Source: SCTM01 sp965279655
GTDB lineage: Bacteria; Pseudomonadota; Alphaproteobacteria; Rhodospirillales; Rhodospirillaceae
Length of the DNA: 64,000 bases
Direction: 5' to 3'
Assembly (NCBI GenBank): GCA_965279655.1
Contig: OZ257255.1
Location: 2,728,001-2,792,000, forward strand
Under the pieces are notes generated by a model. The model did not search any database, had not been told where the DNA came from, and worked only from the letters and a program-made list of their open reading frames with translations. Shown here piece after piece: positions 9,865 to 19,747 of this stretch. The number at the start of each line of letters is the position of its first letter. Positions within the stretch are counted from its first letter, which is position 1. The translations under genes and the position numbers were made by a program.

Positions 9865-12375
9865 ATGTCCCGATACAGGTTCGGCGGGTTCAAGTCGCGG
9901 CTTCAGGCGGGCATTGCCGCCACGGCACTGCTCTGGGCGACGGCAGCCGCGGCGGCGCCGACCACCATCGTGGGGAACAACACCGTCAATGTCGCGGGAT
10001 CGACGTCGGTGGTCTTCGGCGGCCAGACCTTCGTCAACCAAGGCCTGCAGGGCGTGGCGCGGCTCGACGCCACGACCACGCGGGACTTCAACGGCGACAC
10101 CTTCGGCGCTTTCTCCAGCCTGGACCTCAACCTGGCGAACTGGCGCAAGACCGCCACGGGCTACACCGGCACGCTCTACTCGTTGCCCGACCGCGGCCCG
10201 AACGGCATCGGCTCCGTGAGCTTCAGCGACTACGCCGGCCGCACGAGCATCTTCGGGATGACTTTTACGCCCTACACCAGCACGGCCGCGCTGCCGACGA
10301 GCGAGGCATCCCAGCATCAGTTGCAACTGGTTCAGACCGGCGGCTTCTTCTTCCGCGACGGCAACGGCAATGTCACGACCGGCCTCGATCCGGGCACCGG
10401 CAGCACGGCCTTCGTTACCCAGTTCGGTAAGCAGCTGCCCGGCTCCACTGTGGGTGTCGCCGCCGGCAAGATCGCGCTCGACGCCGAAGCGCTGCGCTTC
10501 CTCAACGACGGCTCGTTCTATGTCGGCGATGAGTACGGCGCGAATGTGTATTACTTCGACGCCACCGGCCGTATGCAGGGCGTCGTTCAACCGCCGCCGG
10601 CGCTGATCCCGCGCAATGCGGACGGCAGCCTGTCGTTCACCTCTTTGAGCGACGCCACGACCGGTCGCCGCCTCAATCAGGGCATCGAAGGCATGGCGGT
10701 AACGCCAGACAACAAGAAGCTGGTGACACTGCTGCAGAGCGCCGCGATGCAGGACTCGACCACCGATCAGTCGACCCGCACCAACACTCGGCTGATGATC
10801 TACGACATTTCGACGAACAAGACGCCGGGCGCGCCCGTCGCCGACTATGTCCTGCAATTGCCGATCTTCAATGCGACCGGCAGCACGACCGCGGCGCCGA
10901 ACCGCGCCGCGGCCCAGTCGGAGATCCTTGCGTTGAATGACACCCAGTTCCTGGTGCTGTCGCGCGACGGCAACGGCCTGGGACTCACGCAGACCAACCC
11001 GGTCTACAAGAGCGTTCTGCTGGTCGACATCACCGGCGCCACGAATATCGCCGGTACGGCGTTCGAGACCACCAACGCGCCGATCGCCACCAACGGCGTG
11101 CTCAACAGCACCATCACGCCGGTGCGCCAGCAGGAAGTAGTGAACATCCTGAATGCGACCCAGCTTAGCAAGTTCGGGATCAATCTCACCAACACCGCGC
11201 CCAATCGTCTGACTCTCACGGAAAAGTGGGAAGGTATGGCGCTGGCGCCGGTGCTGGAGGAAGGCGCGCCACAGGACTTCTTCCTGTTCGTCGGTAACGA
11301 CAACGACTTCCTGGCGACCAACTGCCGCGTCGGCGGCCAGGACTGCGCGCAGGCCGTCACCAGCGACGGTGTGGTGCTGATCTATCGCCTCACGCTGCCG
11401 ACTTACGTCGATCCGCAGTACCTGCAGTCCATGATCACCAGCGGCCCGGTGTCGGTGGAACTCACAGACCAATCGGGTCTGTCTGTGGCGGGAGTAAACA
11501 GCGGCAATGCGGTGGCTCAGCTCAACGCGCAGCGCCGTCTTGGCATCAAGTCGGCCGGTGTCGGCGCATGGGCCCAGGGCACCTATGTCAGCCGCAAGTG
11601 GGACTCCCTGTCCGCGCCGGGCACGTCCGTGAAGCACGACGGTTTCGAGGGCACGCTGGGTCTCGATGTCGGCTTGAACGATCAGTTCTCGGTCGGCGCC
11701 ATGCTCGGCTATGGAAGCCAGGGCGGCCGCCGCGGCGGCTTCGGCATTGATACCAAGGGCTATAGCTTCGGCGGCTATCTGCGCTTCACCGGCGGAAACT
11801 TCTCGGTAGTGACCGGGTACTCGCGCGGTCACGTTGACCTCGACCGTATTGAGCGCCCGGCGGCCTATGGCCTAACGGCGACCGCAACCACCGACGGGCT
11901 TGGCCAAAGCTTCTTTGCTGAAGCTGCGTATATGACCGACGTTGGTCGCTGGAAGGCGGGTCCGGTCGTTGGCGTCTACAACGACTCCGTCCGGGTGAAC
12001 GCCTACACCGAGACCGGCGCGGCCGGCGGCAATATACTCGTGCCGCGGCACACGCTCAGCTCTCTCGTGATGGGCATCGGGGGCGAGATATATGGCGACA
12101 TGGGCAGCGTGACGCCGAATCTGCGGGTTACCTATAACCGCGACTTCCGCGACACGGCCCGCACCCTGCCCCTCACCCTGGCGAGCGCACAGGCCGCGAT
12201 GGGAACGCAGGTTTTGACGGTCTCGCCCGGCAATGGGAACTACGTCGAAGTGGGGGCGGGCGTACAAGGCCTGATCGGCACGCGCACAAACTGGAACCTG
12301 GGCTACAGCGCCCAGATCGGCACCCGCGATCGGTTCACACATGTGATCCGGGGCGGCGTTGGCTTCGCATTCTGA
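9865..12375 (+). CDS. Phytase/esterase-like domain fused to an autotransporter barrel
   Basis: 836-residue secreted outer-membrane protein. The ATG at 9865 follows a GGGGG Shine-Dalgarno stretch and starts a signal peptide (basic MSRYRFGGFKSRLQ, then a hydrophobic core ending ATAAAAA). The central roughly 500 residues resemble the esterase-like activity of phytase family: a beta-propeller-type region with DRGPNG, DGSFYVGDEYG and NQGIEGMAV. The last roughly 250 residues form an autotransporter beta-barrel ending in the expected C-terminal Phe (GGVGFAF). It should be exported by Sec and displayed at the surface; the hydrolytic substrate is unknown. It sits alone, divergent from alaS and convergent with recA. 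Confidence 0.85.
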   Translation: MSRYRFGGFKSRLQAGIAATALLWATAAAAAPTTIVGNNTVNVAGSTSVVFGGQTFVNQGLQGVARLDATTTRDFNGDTFGAFSSLDLNLANWRKTATGYTGTLYSLPDRGPNGIGSVSFSDYAGRTSIFGMTFTPYTSTAALPTSEASQHQLQLVQTGGFFFRDGNGNVTTGLDPGTGSTAFVTQFGKQLPGSTVGVAAGKIALDAEALRFLNDGSFYVGDEYGANVYYFDATGRMQGVVQPPPALIPRNADGSLSFTSLSDATTGRRLNQGIEGMAVTPDNKKLVTLLQSAAMQDSTTDQSTRTNTRLMIYDISTNKTPGAPVADYVLQLPIFNATGSTTAAPNRAAAQSEILALNDTQFLVLSRDGNGLGLTQTNPVYKSVLLVDITGATNIAGTAFETTNAPIATNGVLNSTITPVRQQEVVNILNATQLSKFGINLTNTAPNRLTLTEKWEGMALAPVLEEGAPQDFFLFVGNDNDFLATNCRVGGQDCAQAVTSDGVVLIYRLTLPTYVDPQYLQSMITSGPVSVELTDQSGLSVAGVNSGNAVAQLNAQRRLGIKSAGVGAWAQGTYVSRKWDSLSAPGTSVKHDGFEGTLGLDVGLNDQFSVGAMLGYGSQGGRRGGFGIDTKGYSFGGYLRFTGGNFSVVTGYSRGHVDLDRIERPAAYGLTATATTDGLGQSFFAEAAYMTDVGRWKAGPVVGVYNDSVRVNAYTETGAAGGNILVPRHTLSSLVMGIGGEIYGDMGSVTPNLRVTYNRDFRDTARTLPLTLASAQAAMGTQVLTVSPGNGNYVEVGAGVQGLIGTRTNWNLGYSAQIGTRDRFTHVIRGGVGFAF

Positions 12376-12401
12376 GGCCGTCACCTCGGAACGATGCAGT
12401 G

Positions 12402-12431
12402 GGCGGCGATCCGAAAGGGTCGCCGCCTTTT
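12402..12431 (+). terminator. Rho-independent terminator of the autotransporter gene
   Basis: Stem GGCGGCGATCC, tetraloop GAAA, stem GGGTCGCCGCC followed by TTTTGCTTT. One wobble pair. It lies 27 bp past the stop of the autotransporter gene. Confidence 0.85.
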
Positions 12432-12461
12432 GCTTTGGGCAGCTTGCGCGCGGCACCAAAA

Positions 12462-12496
12462 GAAAAAGGCGGCGGTCCTTCATGGGGACCGCCGCC
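12462..12496 (-). terminator. Rho-independent terminator facing recA
   Basis: On the minus strand an 11-bp GC stem, GGCGGCGGTCC on the plus strand (12468-12478) paired with GGACCGCCGCC (12486-12496), is followed by a T run (plus-strand GAAAAA at 12462-12467). It lies about 105 bp downstream of the recA stop and is the only good minus-strand terminator there. Confidence 0.75.
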
Positions 12497-12602
12497 GAAA
12501 GTGGGTCGCAGGGGAAAAATCAGGGTAGATACAAGAAGTCAGTAGGCTTTAGGCGGTGTCGGCGGTGGGCGCCGCCGACGGTCTCCGTTAGGCAGGGTCG
12601 AA

Positions 12603-13679
12603 TTACTCGGCGTCGGCCAGCTCCTCTTCTGTCGGAGCTGCGGTCATGGCGTTGGCGAGCAGGCCGGCGTTGACGCGAATCTGGTTCTCGATCTCCGCCG
12701 CCGTATCCTTGTGTTCCTTCAGGAACGCCTTGGCGTTCTCGCGGCCTTGGCCGATGCGCTCGGACTTGTAGGAGAACCAAGAGCCGGACTTCTCGATCAA
12801 TCCGGCCTTCACGCCGAGATCGAGCAACTCACCGGTCTTGGACACGCCCTCGCCGTACATGATGTCGAACTCGACCACCTTGAACGGAGGTGCGACCTTG
12901 TTCTTCACGACCTTCACGCGGGTCTGGTTGCCGACAACCTCTTCCTTGTCCTTGATCTGGCCGATGCGGCGGATATCGAGGCGGACCGAGGCGTAGAACT
13001 TCAGCGCGTTGCCGCCGGTGGTGGTTTCCGGGTTGCCGAACATCACGCCGATCTTCATGCGGATCTGGTTGATGAAGATGATCATGGTGTTGGACTTGGA
13101 GACCGAGGCGGTCAGCTTGCGCAAAGCCTGGCTCATGAGGCGGGCATGGAGACCCATGTGGTTGTCGCCCATCTCGCCTTCAAGTTCGGCGCGCGGGGTC
13201 AGCGCCGCGACGCTGTCCACCACCAGCACGTCGATCGCGCCGGAACGGACGAGGGTATCGGCGATCTCAAGGGCCTGTTCACCGGCGTCCGGCTGCGAGA
13301 TGAGCAGGCCGTCCAGATCGACGCCCAGCTTGCGGGCATAGCCCGGATCGAGCGCATGCTCGGCGTCGATGAAGGCGCAGGTGCCGCCCTTCTTCTGGGC
13401 TTCGGCGATCACATGAAGCGAAAGGGTGGTCTTGCCGGAGCTTTCCGGCCCGTAGATTTCGATGATGCGGCCGCGGGGCAAGCCGCCGATGCCGAGCGCC
13501 AAGTCGAGGCCCAAGGAGCCCGTCGGAATGGAGGCGATATCGACCGCCGCGCCCGACTGTCCCATGCGCATGATGGAGCCCTTGCCGAACGCCCGCTCGA
13601 TCTGGGTGAGCGCGGCATCGAGGGCCTTGGTCTTGTCCATATTGTCTCTTTCGACCAGTCGGAGGGCGGGTTCGGCCAT
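12603..13679 (-). CDS. recA: Recombinase RecA
   Basis: 358-residue recombinase for homologous strand exchange and SOS activation. Walker A GPESSGKT at residues 77-84, core IEIYGPESSGKTTLSLHV, and FINQIRMKIGVMFGNPETTTGG of the L2/DNA-binding region are all intact. The ATG at 13679 follows AAGGAG with a six-base spacer; an internal ATG (MDKTKALDAAL) is a less likely start. The acidic C-terminal tail (EEELADAE) is typical. It lies downstream of the cckA/surface-carbohydrate genes on the same strand but has its own upstream AT-rich region. Confidence 0.98.
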   Translation of the reverse strand: MAEPALRLVERDNMDKTKALDAALTQIERAFGKGSIMRMGQSGAAVDIASIPTGSLGLDLALGIGGLPRGRIIEIYGPESSGKTTLSLHVIAEAQKKGGTCAFIDAEHALDPGYARKLGVDLDGLLISQPDAGEQALEIADTLVRSGAIDVLVVDSVAALTPRAELEGEMGDNHMGLHARLMSQALRKLTASVSKSNTMIIFINQIRMKIGVMFGNPETTTGGNALKFYASVRLDIRRIGQIKDKEEVVGNQTRVKVVKNKVAPPFKVVEFDIMYGEGVSKTGELLDLGVKAGLIEKSGSWFSYKSERIGQGRENAKAFLKEHKDTAAEIENQIRVNAGLLANAMTAAPTEEELADAE

Positions 13680-13775
13680 AGGGCGCTCCTTGTCTATTCA
13701 GGTTGGGCGGTGGGTTCAATCGCCACCCGTCCGCCATCAGGTGTTCCTCATCTCGTGCGCCGAATGTGCCCGGTA

Positions 13776-13807
13776 TGTTCTCAAAAAACAAGATCAAAAA
13801 GAGAACA
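13776..13807 (-). promoter_or_regulatory. Possible LexA/SOS operator region upstream of recA
   Basis: AT-rich tract about 100 bp before recA containing the inverted repeat TGTTCTC (13776-13782) and GAGAACA (13801-13807). Read on the minus strand, 13792-13806 is GTTC-N7-GATC, one base away from the direct repeat GTTC-N7-GTTC known for alphaproteobacterial LexA boxes. Suggestive only. Confidence 0.35.
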
Positions 13808-13862
13808 AACACAAAACAAATGGAACCAGGGCTTGAGTCCGCCCTTGCCCGGCCCCCTAGCC

Positions 13863-15122
13863 CTAGGGCCACGCCCCCTCGGTCGGCGCGGAAGGAGTCC
13901 GACCGAACCAAAAAAGGGAATCGTCCAAGGCGCCGCCAACGATGTTCGAGATCCCGAGCATCGAGCACATCCGCAGGAGACGCGCGGACACCTCATCGAG
14001 GGTCGCCGAGAATTTCTCGATCTCCACGGGCTGGCGCGGCGTCCTCGCCCACGCCGTCACAGGCAAGCTCTCGATCGCGCGTGCCGCGATCTCGGCGGTC
14101 ACGCGCGCCGGCGCATTCTCCGGAAAATGCGGAAGCCAGGCCGTGTCGCGCGGCACCGCTTCCCCGGCCAATGTGCGCCGCACCGCGTGGAAAGCGTCCT
14201 CGGGTGTGGATGCCTGAAACGGGGCGTTGTTCGTCACAAAGCTCCGCGAGAGCGTCGCGTGCGGGTCGGGGTTGAGATTGAGACACGGGCATCCCAGCAG
14301 CGCCGCCTCAAGGCCGGTCGTGCTGTTGGTATGTACGGTCAGGGCCGCGCCCATGATCCACGGCGCCGGGTTGGAGCCGACGACGATCTCCGCGCCGCCG
14401 CCGACATGTCGCCACATGTCCTGGTTCTCGGCGGGATGAGGCCGGATGACGAGACGAAGTCCTCCGAGCCGCGGAACGAGCAGCCGGAGGAAGCCGATCA
14501 TCGCATCGAAATTGCGCTGCTCCGTGGCAGGCCAACTTTCCATGTAGTCCCGTACCGCCGGCACGGTCATGTCCGGCTGCATCGTCTTCACAGCGATATC
14601 GAGCATTTGCTCAGACGAACCCCAGACACTGTTCGACAGCGTGTAGTTCGTATTGATCAGCACATAAGGGCCAGCCGCAGCGCATTGCGCGGCCTCCGCT
14701 TCGTACAGCGCGCGCATTGTACGCAGCAGTTCGACGCGGGCGCTTCCCACAATCGGGCCTTGCCGTTTGAATATCGCGCGATGTTGTTCGTTTTGAAACA
14801 GGAACGCATCGGCGGACGTGAACACGCCGGGATCGGTTGCGAGCTCAATCGCGACGGCATCGCTCAAAGCCAAAGCTTCCTCATCCATCGCGACCGCGAC
14901 GTGTCCCTTGGCGCGCACATAGTTCATGTTGTGCGCCTGGATCCGATTTGCGGTCTTGAAGAGGAAAACACCTTTCGGCGCGACACTCGCGTTCTCGAAC
15001 ATCGACCATTGCTGGCCGATCACTACATCGAGTCCGGCGTTCAGGAGGTGCGCGGCGATGAGGAGCCGTGAATCCAAGTCCCGGCTCTTGAGTTCGCACG
15101 TGAGGTAAGCGGTCCGCGCCAT
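13863..15122 (-). CDS. Surface carbohydrate biosynthesis protein, GT-B-like
   Basis: 419-residue soluble protein resembling the surface carbohydrate biosynthesis proteins that have a GT-B or capsule-synthesis-like fold. Recognisable elements are the N-terminal strand (RTAYLTCELKSRDLDSRLL), the motif RLVIRPHPAENQDMW and the nucleotide-sugar-site-like HTNSTTGLEAALLGCPCLN. It starts 5 bp after the cckA stop, with GGAGCG upstream, so it is probably translationally coupled to the flgB-flhB-cckA operon. I infer a role in glycan assembly, possibly linked to flagellin or surface polysaccharide; the acceptor and donor are unknown. Confidence 0.65.
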   Translation of the reverse strand: MARTAYLTCELKSRDLDSRLLIAAHLLNAGLDVVIGQQWSMFENASVAPKGVFLFKTANRIQAHNMNYVRAKGHVAVAMDEEALALSDAVAIELATDPGVFTSADAFLFQNEQHRAIFKRQGPIVGSARVELLRTMRALYEAEAAQCAAAGPYVLINTNYTLSNSVWGSSEQMLDIAVKTMQPDMTVPAVRDYMESWPATEQRNFDAMIGFLRLLVPRLGGLRLVIRPHPAENQDMWRHVGGGAEIVVGSNPAPWIMGAALTVHTNSTTGLEAALLGCPCLNLNPDPHATLSRSFVTNNAPFQASTPEDAFHAVRRTLAGEAVPRDTAWLPHFPENAPARVTAEIAARAIESLPVTAWARTPRQPVEIEKFSATLDEVSARLLRMCSMLGISNIVGGALDDSLFWFGRTPSAPTEGAWP

Positions 15123-15127
15123 GACAC

Positions 15128-17534
15128 CTACGCTCCGGGCGCGCCGTCCTTCAACACGTCCTTCACCTTGCTGACGAGTTGGCCCAGGCTGAAAGGCTTG
15201 GGCAGGAAATGGAAATCCTCGGTGTCGACGATGTCGCCGCGCGCGACCTCTTCGGAGTATCCCGAGATGAGCAGGATCTTGATTTCCGGCCGCTCTGCCC
15301 GGATCAGGCGCGCGAGTGTACCGCCGTCCATGCCCGGCATCATCATGTCGGTGACCATGAGATCGACCGCCGACTGTTCTTGAAGGATCTCCAGCGCCTG
15401 TTCGCCGGTGCGCGCCTCGAACACCTTGTAGCCTTTGCTCTTCAGGGCCCGCGCGGCGAAAACACGCACGGCGTCCTCGTCCTCCACCAGCAGCACATTC
15501 GCGGGCCGGCTGAAGTCCAACGGCACGGAGTCATCTGAAACAGGCGCGACCTTCGGCGGCGCCTTGACGCGGCCGTCGCCTTCTTCCGGTTCCGGCGCGT
15601 AGCGCGGCAAGTAGATGGTGAAGCGCGCGCCTTCACTCGGGGCTGAGTCCACCAGGATGAAGCCGCCGGTTTGGCGGACAATGCCGTACACGGTCGCGAG
15701 GCCCAGGCCCGTCCCGGCGCCGGGAATTTCCTTCTTGGTGGAGAAGAACGGCTCGAAAATTCGTCCCAGGTTCTCTGGGGCGATGCCCTTACCGGTGTCG
15801 GCCACTTGAATACGGATGTAGCGCCCCGCCGGCACCTGCTCGGCGCCGACCTGGGTCGGTTGATCGAAGGTTTCCACGCCGGTGGAGATGGTGAGCGTAC
15901 CGCCGCCGACCATTGCGTCGCGCGCATTGACCGCAAGGTTGATGATCATCTGGTCGAACTGGCCCGGGTCGACGCGGATCAGTCCGAGCTCGCGGCCGTG
16001 CACCAGGCGGAAGTCGATGGACTCGCCGATCAGCCGCGTCAGCAAATGCGAAAGTTCCGTGAGTTCGTCGGTGACGTTGAGTTCTTTCGGCTGCAGAGGC
16101 TGCTTGCGGGAGAATGCCAGCAGCTGACGCACGAGATTCGCCGCGCGGTTGGCGTTCTGCTTGATCTGCATGATGTCGGCGAAAGATGGGTCACCCGCCG
16201 CATGGCGCTGCAGCAGAAGATCGCAGAACCCGATCATCGCCGTCAGAAGATTGTTGAAGTCGTGGGCCACGCCGCCGGCGAGTTGGCCCATGGCCTGCAT
16301 CTTCTGGGCTTGCGCGAACTGAACCTCGAGATTCTTTTGCTCGGTGACGTCGATGAAATGTGCCACCGCTCCCTCAACCTCGCCGCCCGGGCCCGCCGCG
16401 AGCGGGCCGAGGAAGATCGATGCCTGCGCGGTCCCGTCGCCGCGACCAGGCGCCGTGCCGGGTGCGGCGATGATGCTCACATCCAGCCGCATGTCTTCGC
16501 TCTCGCCCGCCAACACCTTCTCGACATCGGCGGAGAAACCGGACCGGTCCTGCTCCACCAAACGGTCGGCGAGCGGCGTACCGGTCAGCACCGCCCGCGA
16601 TTGGCCGACCAGACGCTCGAAGGCCAGGTTGCAATCCGCGATATGGGCCTCCGCATCCGTCAACGCGATCGCCACGGGCGCCGCGTCGAAGAGGATGCGG
16701 AAACGTTCGAACGTGGCGCGGCTCTCGCCGGTCGTTGCCCGCGCCATGCCGCGCACGACCGTGGTGCGCGTTCGCGTCACGCCCGCGTCGTCATAGGTCG
16801 ATTGCAGGACGGTGGCGGGGATCACCTCGCCGTTGCGCCCCCGGAACTGAACGGCACCCTGCCACTCGCCTTCGATCTGCGGCCGCGTCGGCCCGACCAT
16901 CAGATCGTCGAGCTTCATGCCGGTGAGGTCCTCGGAGGCATAGCCGAGCCATTCCGCCAGACGCTGATTCACGTACCCGAAGGTCCCGTCGACGTCGGTG
17001 GAATAGACGCCCATGGGTAGGAAGTAGAGGAAGTCGGAGACGTCCTGTCGCTCCTGGCCGATGATCTCGGTGATGGTGCGCTGGGCGGTGATGTCTTCCG
17101 CCGTCCACAGCACCAGGCGATCACCGAGTTCCAGCGGCCGGACCGAGACCTTGTACCATTCGGGCTCCTCGCCCGCGGTAGCGCTCGGGGCGGAGATGGG
17201 CACATCGGCGGTGGCGGACAGACGGGCCTGGGCGGCCTGCAGAAGGCGGGGAACGCCGTCGTCTCCGTCCAAGTCGCAGGGCCCGTGCGCTTAGGAACGC
17301 GGCGGGGGCCTGCGCGCCCAGCCATTCGCGCGCGCGCACATTGGTGTACACGGCCGCGCCTTCGAGATTGGTGACGATGCAGGCCCGCGGGGCGCCGTCG
17401 AGCACCCCGGCCAGGGTTGCAGCGACGGGCGTCTTGGGCTTGCGCCGCGCCATCGCCACGGCAATCGCCAACGCCACGGCAAGAACACCGGCGGCGATCA
17501 GGCCGAACAGCTGAGACGGGAGCGCATCGGTCAA
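15128..17534 (-). pseudogene. cckA: Hybrid histidine kinase CckA, apparent frameshift near 17280-17295
   Basis: Cell-cycle hybrid kinase that, in other alphaproteobacteria, phosphorylates CtrA and CpdR through ChpT. From the start at 17534 one frame encodes a membrane segment (LFGLIAAGVLAVALAIAVAMA) and the beginning of a PAS domain (ACIVTNLEGAAVYTNVRAREWLG). Homology-like sequence then continues in another frame from about 17285 (GPCDLDGDDGVPRLLQAAQ) to 15128: PAS domains, H-box GGVAHDFNNLL, ATP-binding DTGKGIAPENLG and GTGLGLATVYGIV, and a receiver with the phospho-Asp in VTDMMMPGMDGG. One extra base around the GGGCCC run would explain the break. Either a sequencing error, a programmed shift, or a real mutation; a TTG at 17272 could restart the soluble part. 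It lies 18 bp after flhB. Confidence 0.8.
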
Positions 17535-17552
17535 GTGCGGCGTTTACTTCGC

Positions 17553-18626
17553 TTAATGGCGGGTGATGCCCTTCCCCTTAAGGCGCATCACGTAGCCGAT
17601 GACTTCGGCCACCGCTTTATAGTGCTCCTGGGGAATCTCTTGATCAACCTCGACCGTGGCGTACAGGGCACGCGCGAGCGGCGCGTTCTCCACAATCGGC
17701 ACCTCGTGGGTTTCGGCGATCTGGCGGATGCGCTTGGCGATGTAGTCCGCGCCTTTTGCGACCACCACGGGCGCGGCCATGCCGTCGATCTCGTACCGAA
17801 GGGCTACCGCGTAGTGGGTCGGGTTGGTGATGATCACGCTGGCCTTGGGCACGTTGGCCATCATCCGCTTGCGGTGACGCTCCATCCGCAATTGCCGGAT
17901 GCGGCCCTTGACCTTGGGATCGCCTTCGGACTCCTTGTGCTCGTCCTTGACCTCCTGCTTGGTCATCTTGAGTTTCTCTTTGTGCGACCAGCGTTGGTAG
18001 AACAAGTCGCCCGCGGCAATCACCGACATCACGAGCACGACGATCATCAGGATCATCACGATCAGCCAATGGATCTGCTGCATCGTGGTGCGGATGTCCT
18101 GATCGATGATCAGGTCGGGATGATTGATCGCAGGGACAATGAAAACCGCGACTACGATCGATACGATCGCGATCTTCACAACGCTCTTGCCGGCTTCCAG
18201 CAACGACTGCATGGAAAGCAGCTGTTTGGCCCCCGCGATTGGATTGAGCGAGGACAGCTTGGGTTCGAGCTTGTTCGGCGTGAACGCCAGCCCGACCTGT
18301 CCGATGTTGGAGACGAGCGCCGCGATCGTCAGTACGAACATCGGGAACGCGAGAAGGACTCCCACCTTCCAAACCATCTGCGCGAGCAACTGCCGCAGCG
18401 CAAGAACATCGAGGGCGATCGTGTGCGGCCGTTCGACGAAGCCGCGCATGTAGCTGGTCAGCTCCTTCGCCACCCATGGCGCGAGCGTGCCGACGACGAT
18501 AAGGCCGCCGATCAGCATGACGACGCTTTTGACTTCCTGGGAGACGGGGATATCGCCGTCGGTGCGCGCTTTGCTTAGGCGTTTTCCCGTAGGCTCTTCC
18601 GTCCTGGCGTCTTTGTCCTCCGACAT
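17553..18626 (-). CDS. flhB: Flagellar export apparatus protein FlhB
   Basis: 357-residue component of the flagellar type III export gate and substrate-specificity switch. It has an N-terminal charged region (EDKDARTEEPTGKRLSKAR), four membrane segments over residues 30-215, a basic linker, and the cytoplasmic FlhB-C domain with the autocleavage motif NPTH (ITNPTHYAVALRYE, about residue 268). Full length. It lies 11 bp after fliR and 18 bp before cckA in the flgB operon. A shorter FlhB-C-like protein is encoded divergently at 21101. Confidence 0.97.
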   Translation of the reverse strand: MSEDKDARTEEPTGKRLSKARTDGDIPVSQEVKSVVMLIGGLIVVGTLAPWVAKELTSYMRGFVERPHTIALDVLALRQLLAQMVWKVGVLLAFPMFVLTIAALVSNIGQVGLAFTPNKLEPKLSSLNPIAGAKQLLSMQSLLEAGKSVVKIAIVSIVVAVFIVPAINHPDLIIDQDIRTTMQQIHWLIVMILMIVVLVMSVIAAGDLFYQRWSHKEKLKMTKQEVKDEHKESEGDPKVKGRIRQLRMERHRKRMMANVPKASVIITNPTHYAVALRYEIDGMAAPVVVAKGADYIAKRIRQIAETHEVPIVENAPLARALYATVEVDQEIPQEHYKAVAEVIGYVMRLKGKGITRH

Positions 18627-18637
18627 GCGCTACATCC

Positions 18638-19399
18638 TCACGGGCGGATGATGTTGCGCAGGGTTTCGTCGAAGAAACGCAGGAAGAAGAGCATCATGGT
18701 GGGCATCGTGATCATGAGAATGCCAAGCCCGAGGGCGATCTGAGCCGGCATCGCCACGAAGTAGACATTCAGCTGCGGTGACAACCGCGCGAGGATCCCC
18801 GACGTGATTTGGAACACCAGCTGAAACACCAGAAACGGAGCCGCGAGCCGTATGCCCATGGAAAAGGCCTGATTGATGAGCGTCGAGCCCATCGCCAGCA
18901 TGTCGCCGGTGAACAGATCCTGACCCGCGCGCATCAGACCGAAACTGTCCACGGCGGCGGAGATCAGGAGCTGGTGAGACCCGGTGATGAAGATTAACAG
19001 TACCGCGACGATGTCGAGCAGGCCGATAACGATGGCGCTCTGTTCCTGGGTGACCGGATCGTCGATCAGGGCATTGGTCAGGCCGCTCGCCATGGCGATG
19101 ACTTCACCGGCGAGCTGAAGGCAGCTCATGATGGTCTGCACCAACATGCCGATGAAGCCGCCGATCAGAAATTCCTTCACGATCAGCCAGATAAGATCGG
19201 CCACATTGTTCGGCTGCCCCGGCAATTGGTCCGCCACCAGCGGCAGGGCGACCAGGGCCACCATCACCGCGACCACCAACCGGACGCGCACCGGCACGTA
19301 GGACGCGGAAATGCCCGGAAACAGCACAAATAGGATCGAGAGCCGGCTGAAGACCAGCAGGAACTGGAAGACGTTGAGGGCGAGTATGTCTTGCAGCAT
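18638..19399 (-). CDS. fliR: Flagellar export apparatus protein FliR
   Basis: 253-residue polytopic inner-membrane protein of the flagellar export gate, with about six hydrophobic segments and the conserved FSRLSILFVLFPGISASYVPVRVR start region. It assembles with FliP and FliQ into the export core complex. Gene order fliQ-fliR-flhB is standard; FliP is encoded in the divergent operon. Length normal. Confidence 0.96.
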   Translation of the reverse strand: MLQDILALNVFQFLLVFSRLSILFVLFPGISASYVPVRVRLVVAVMVALVALPLVADQLPGQPNNVADLIWLIVKEFLIGGFIGMLVQTIMSCLQLAGEVIAMASGLTNALIDDPVTQEQSAIVIGLLDIVAVLLIFITGSHQLLISAAVDSFGLMRAGQDLFTGDMLAMGSTLINQAFSMGIRLAAPFLVFQLVFQITSGILARLSPQLNVYFVAMPAQIALGLGILMITMPTMMLFFLRFFDETLRNIIRP

Positions 19400-19459
19400 C
19401 CGCGCTTCTTATTTCCTGGGCCGCGCCGTCGATCGGCATGACACCGGCCCCACGCGGCG

Positions 19460-19726
19460 TCAGCCGAGCGCGACGATCTTGTCCATGAGCCGCTCGGTGA
19501 ACTCGGTCAGCTGACGCAGCATCCAAGGCAACGTGAAGATCGCGACGGCGCACACCGCCGTGATTTTCGGAATGAAGGTGAGCGTCATTTCCTGAATATG
19601 GGTCAGCGTTTGGAAGACGGAAATGATCAATCCAACCGCCAGGCCGACCAGCAAAATCGGCGCCGAGACGACGAGCATCGTCATCATGGCGTCGCGCGCG
19701 ATATCGAGGACTTCCATCTCGTTCAT
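19460..19726 (-). CDS. fliQ: Flagellar export apparatus protein FliQ
   Basis: 88-residue protein with two transmembrane helices (MMTMLVVSAPILLVGLAVGL and ITAVCAVAIFTLPWMLRQL) joined by the conserved FQTLTHIQEMTLTFIPK loop. It wraps the FliP/FliR core of the flagellar export gate. The start at 19726 or the second Met (MEVLDIARDAM, 19717) are both plausible. It precedes fliR by about 60 bp. Confidence 0.96.
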   Translation of the reverse strand: MNEMEVLDIARDAMMTMLVVSAPILLVGLAVGLIISVFQTLTHIQEMTLTFIPKITAVCAVAIFTLPWMLRQLTEFTERLMDKIVALG

Positions 19727-19747
19727 GGAGGCGCCCCGATCCCGCCG

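Noticed and set aside
9784..11832. 682-codon minus-strand frame across the autotransporter gene
   Set aside because: Shadow of a well-supported secreted protein; composition is typical of antisense GC-rich frames.
12711..15071. 786-codon plus-strand frame opposite recA and the surface-carbohydrate gene
   Set aside because: Runs across two real genes and their intergenic region; no family features.
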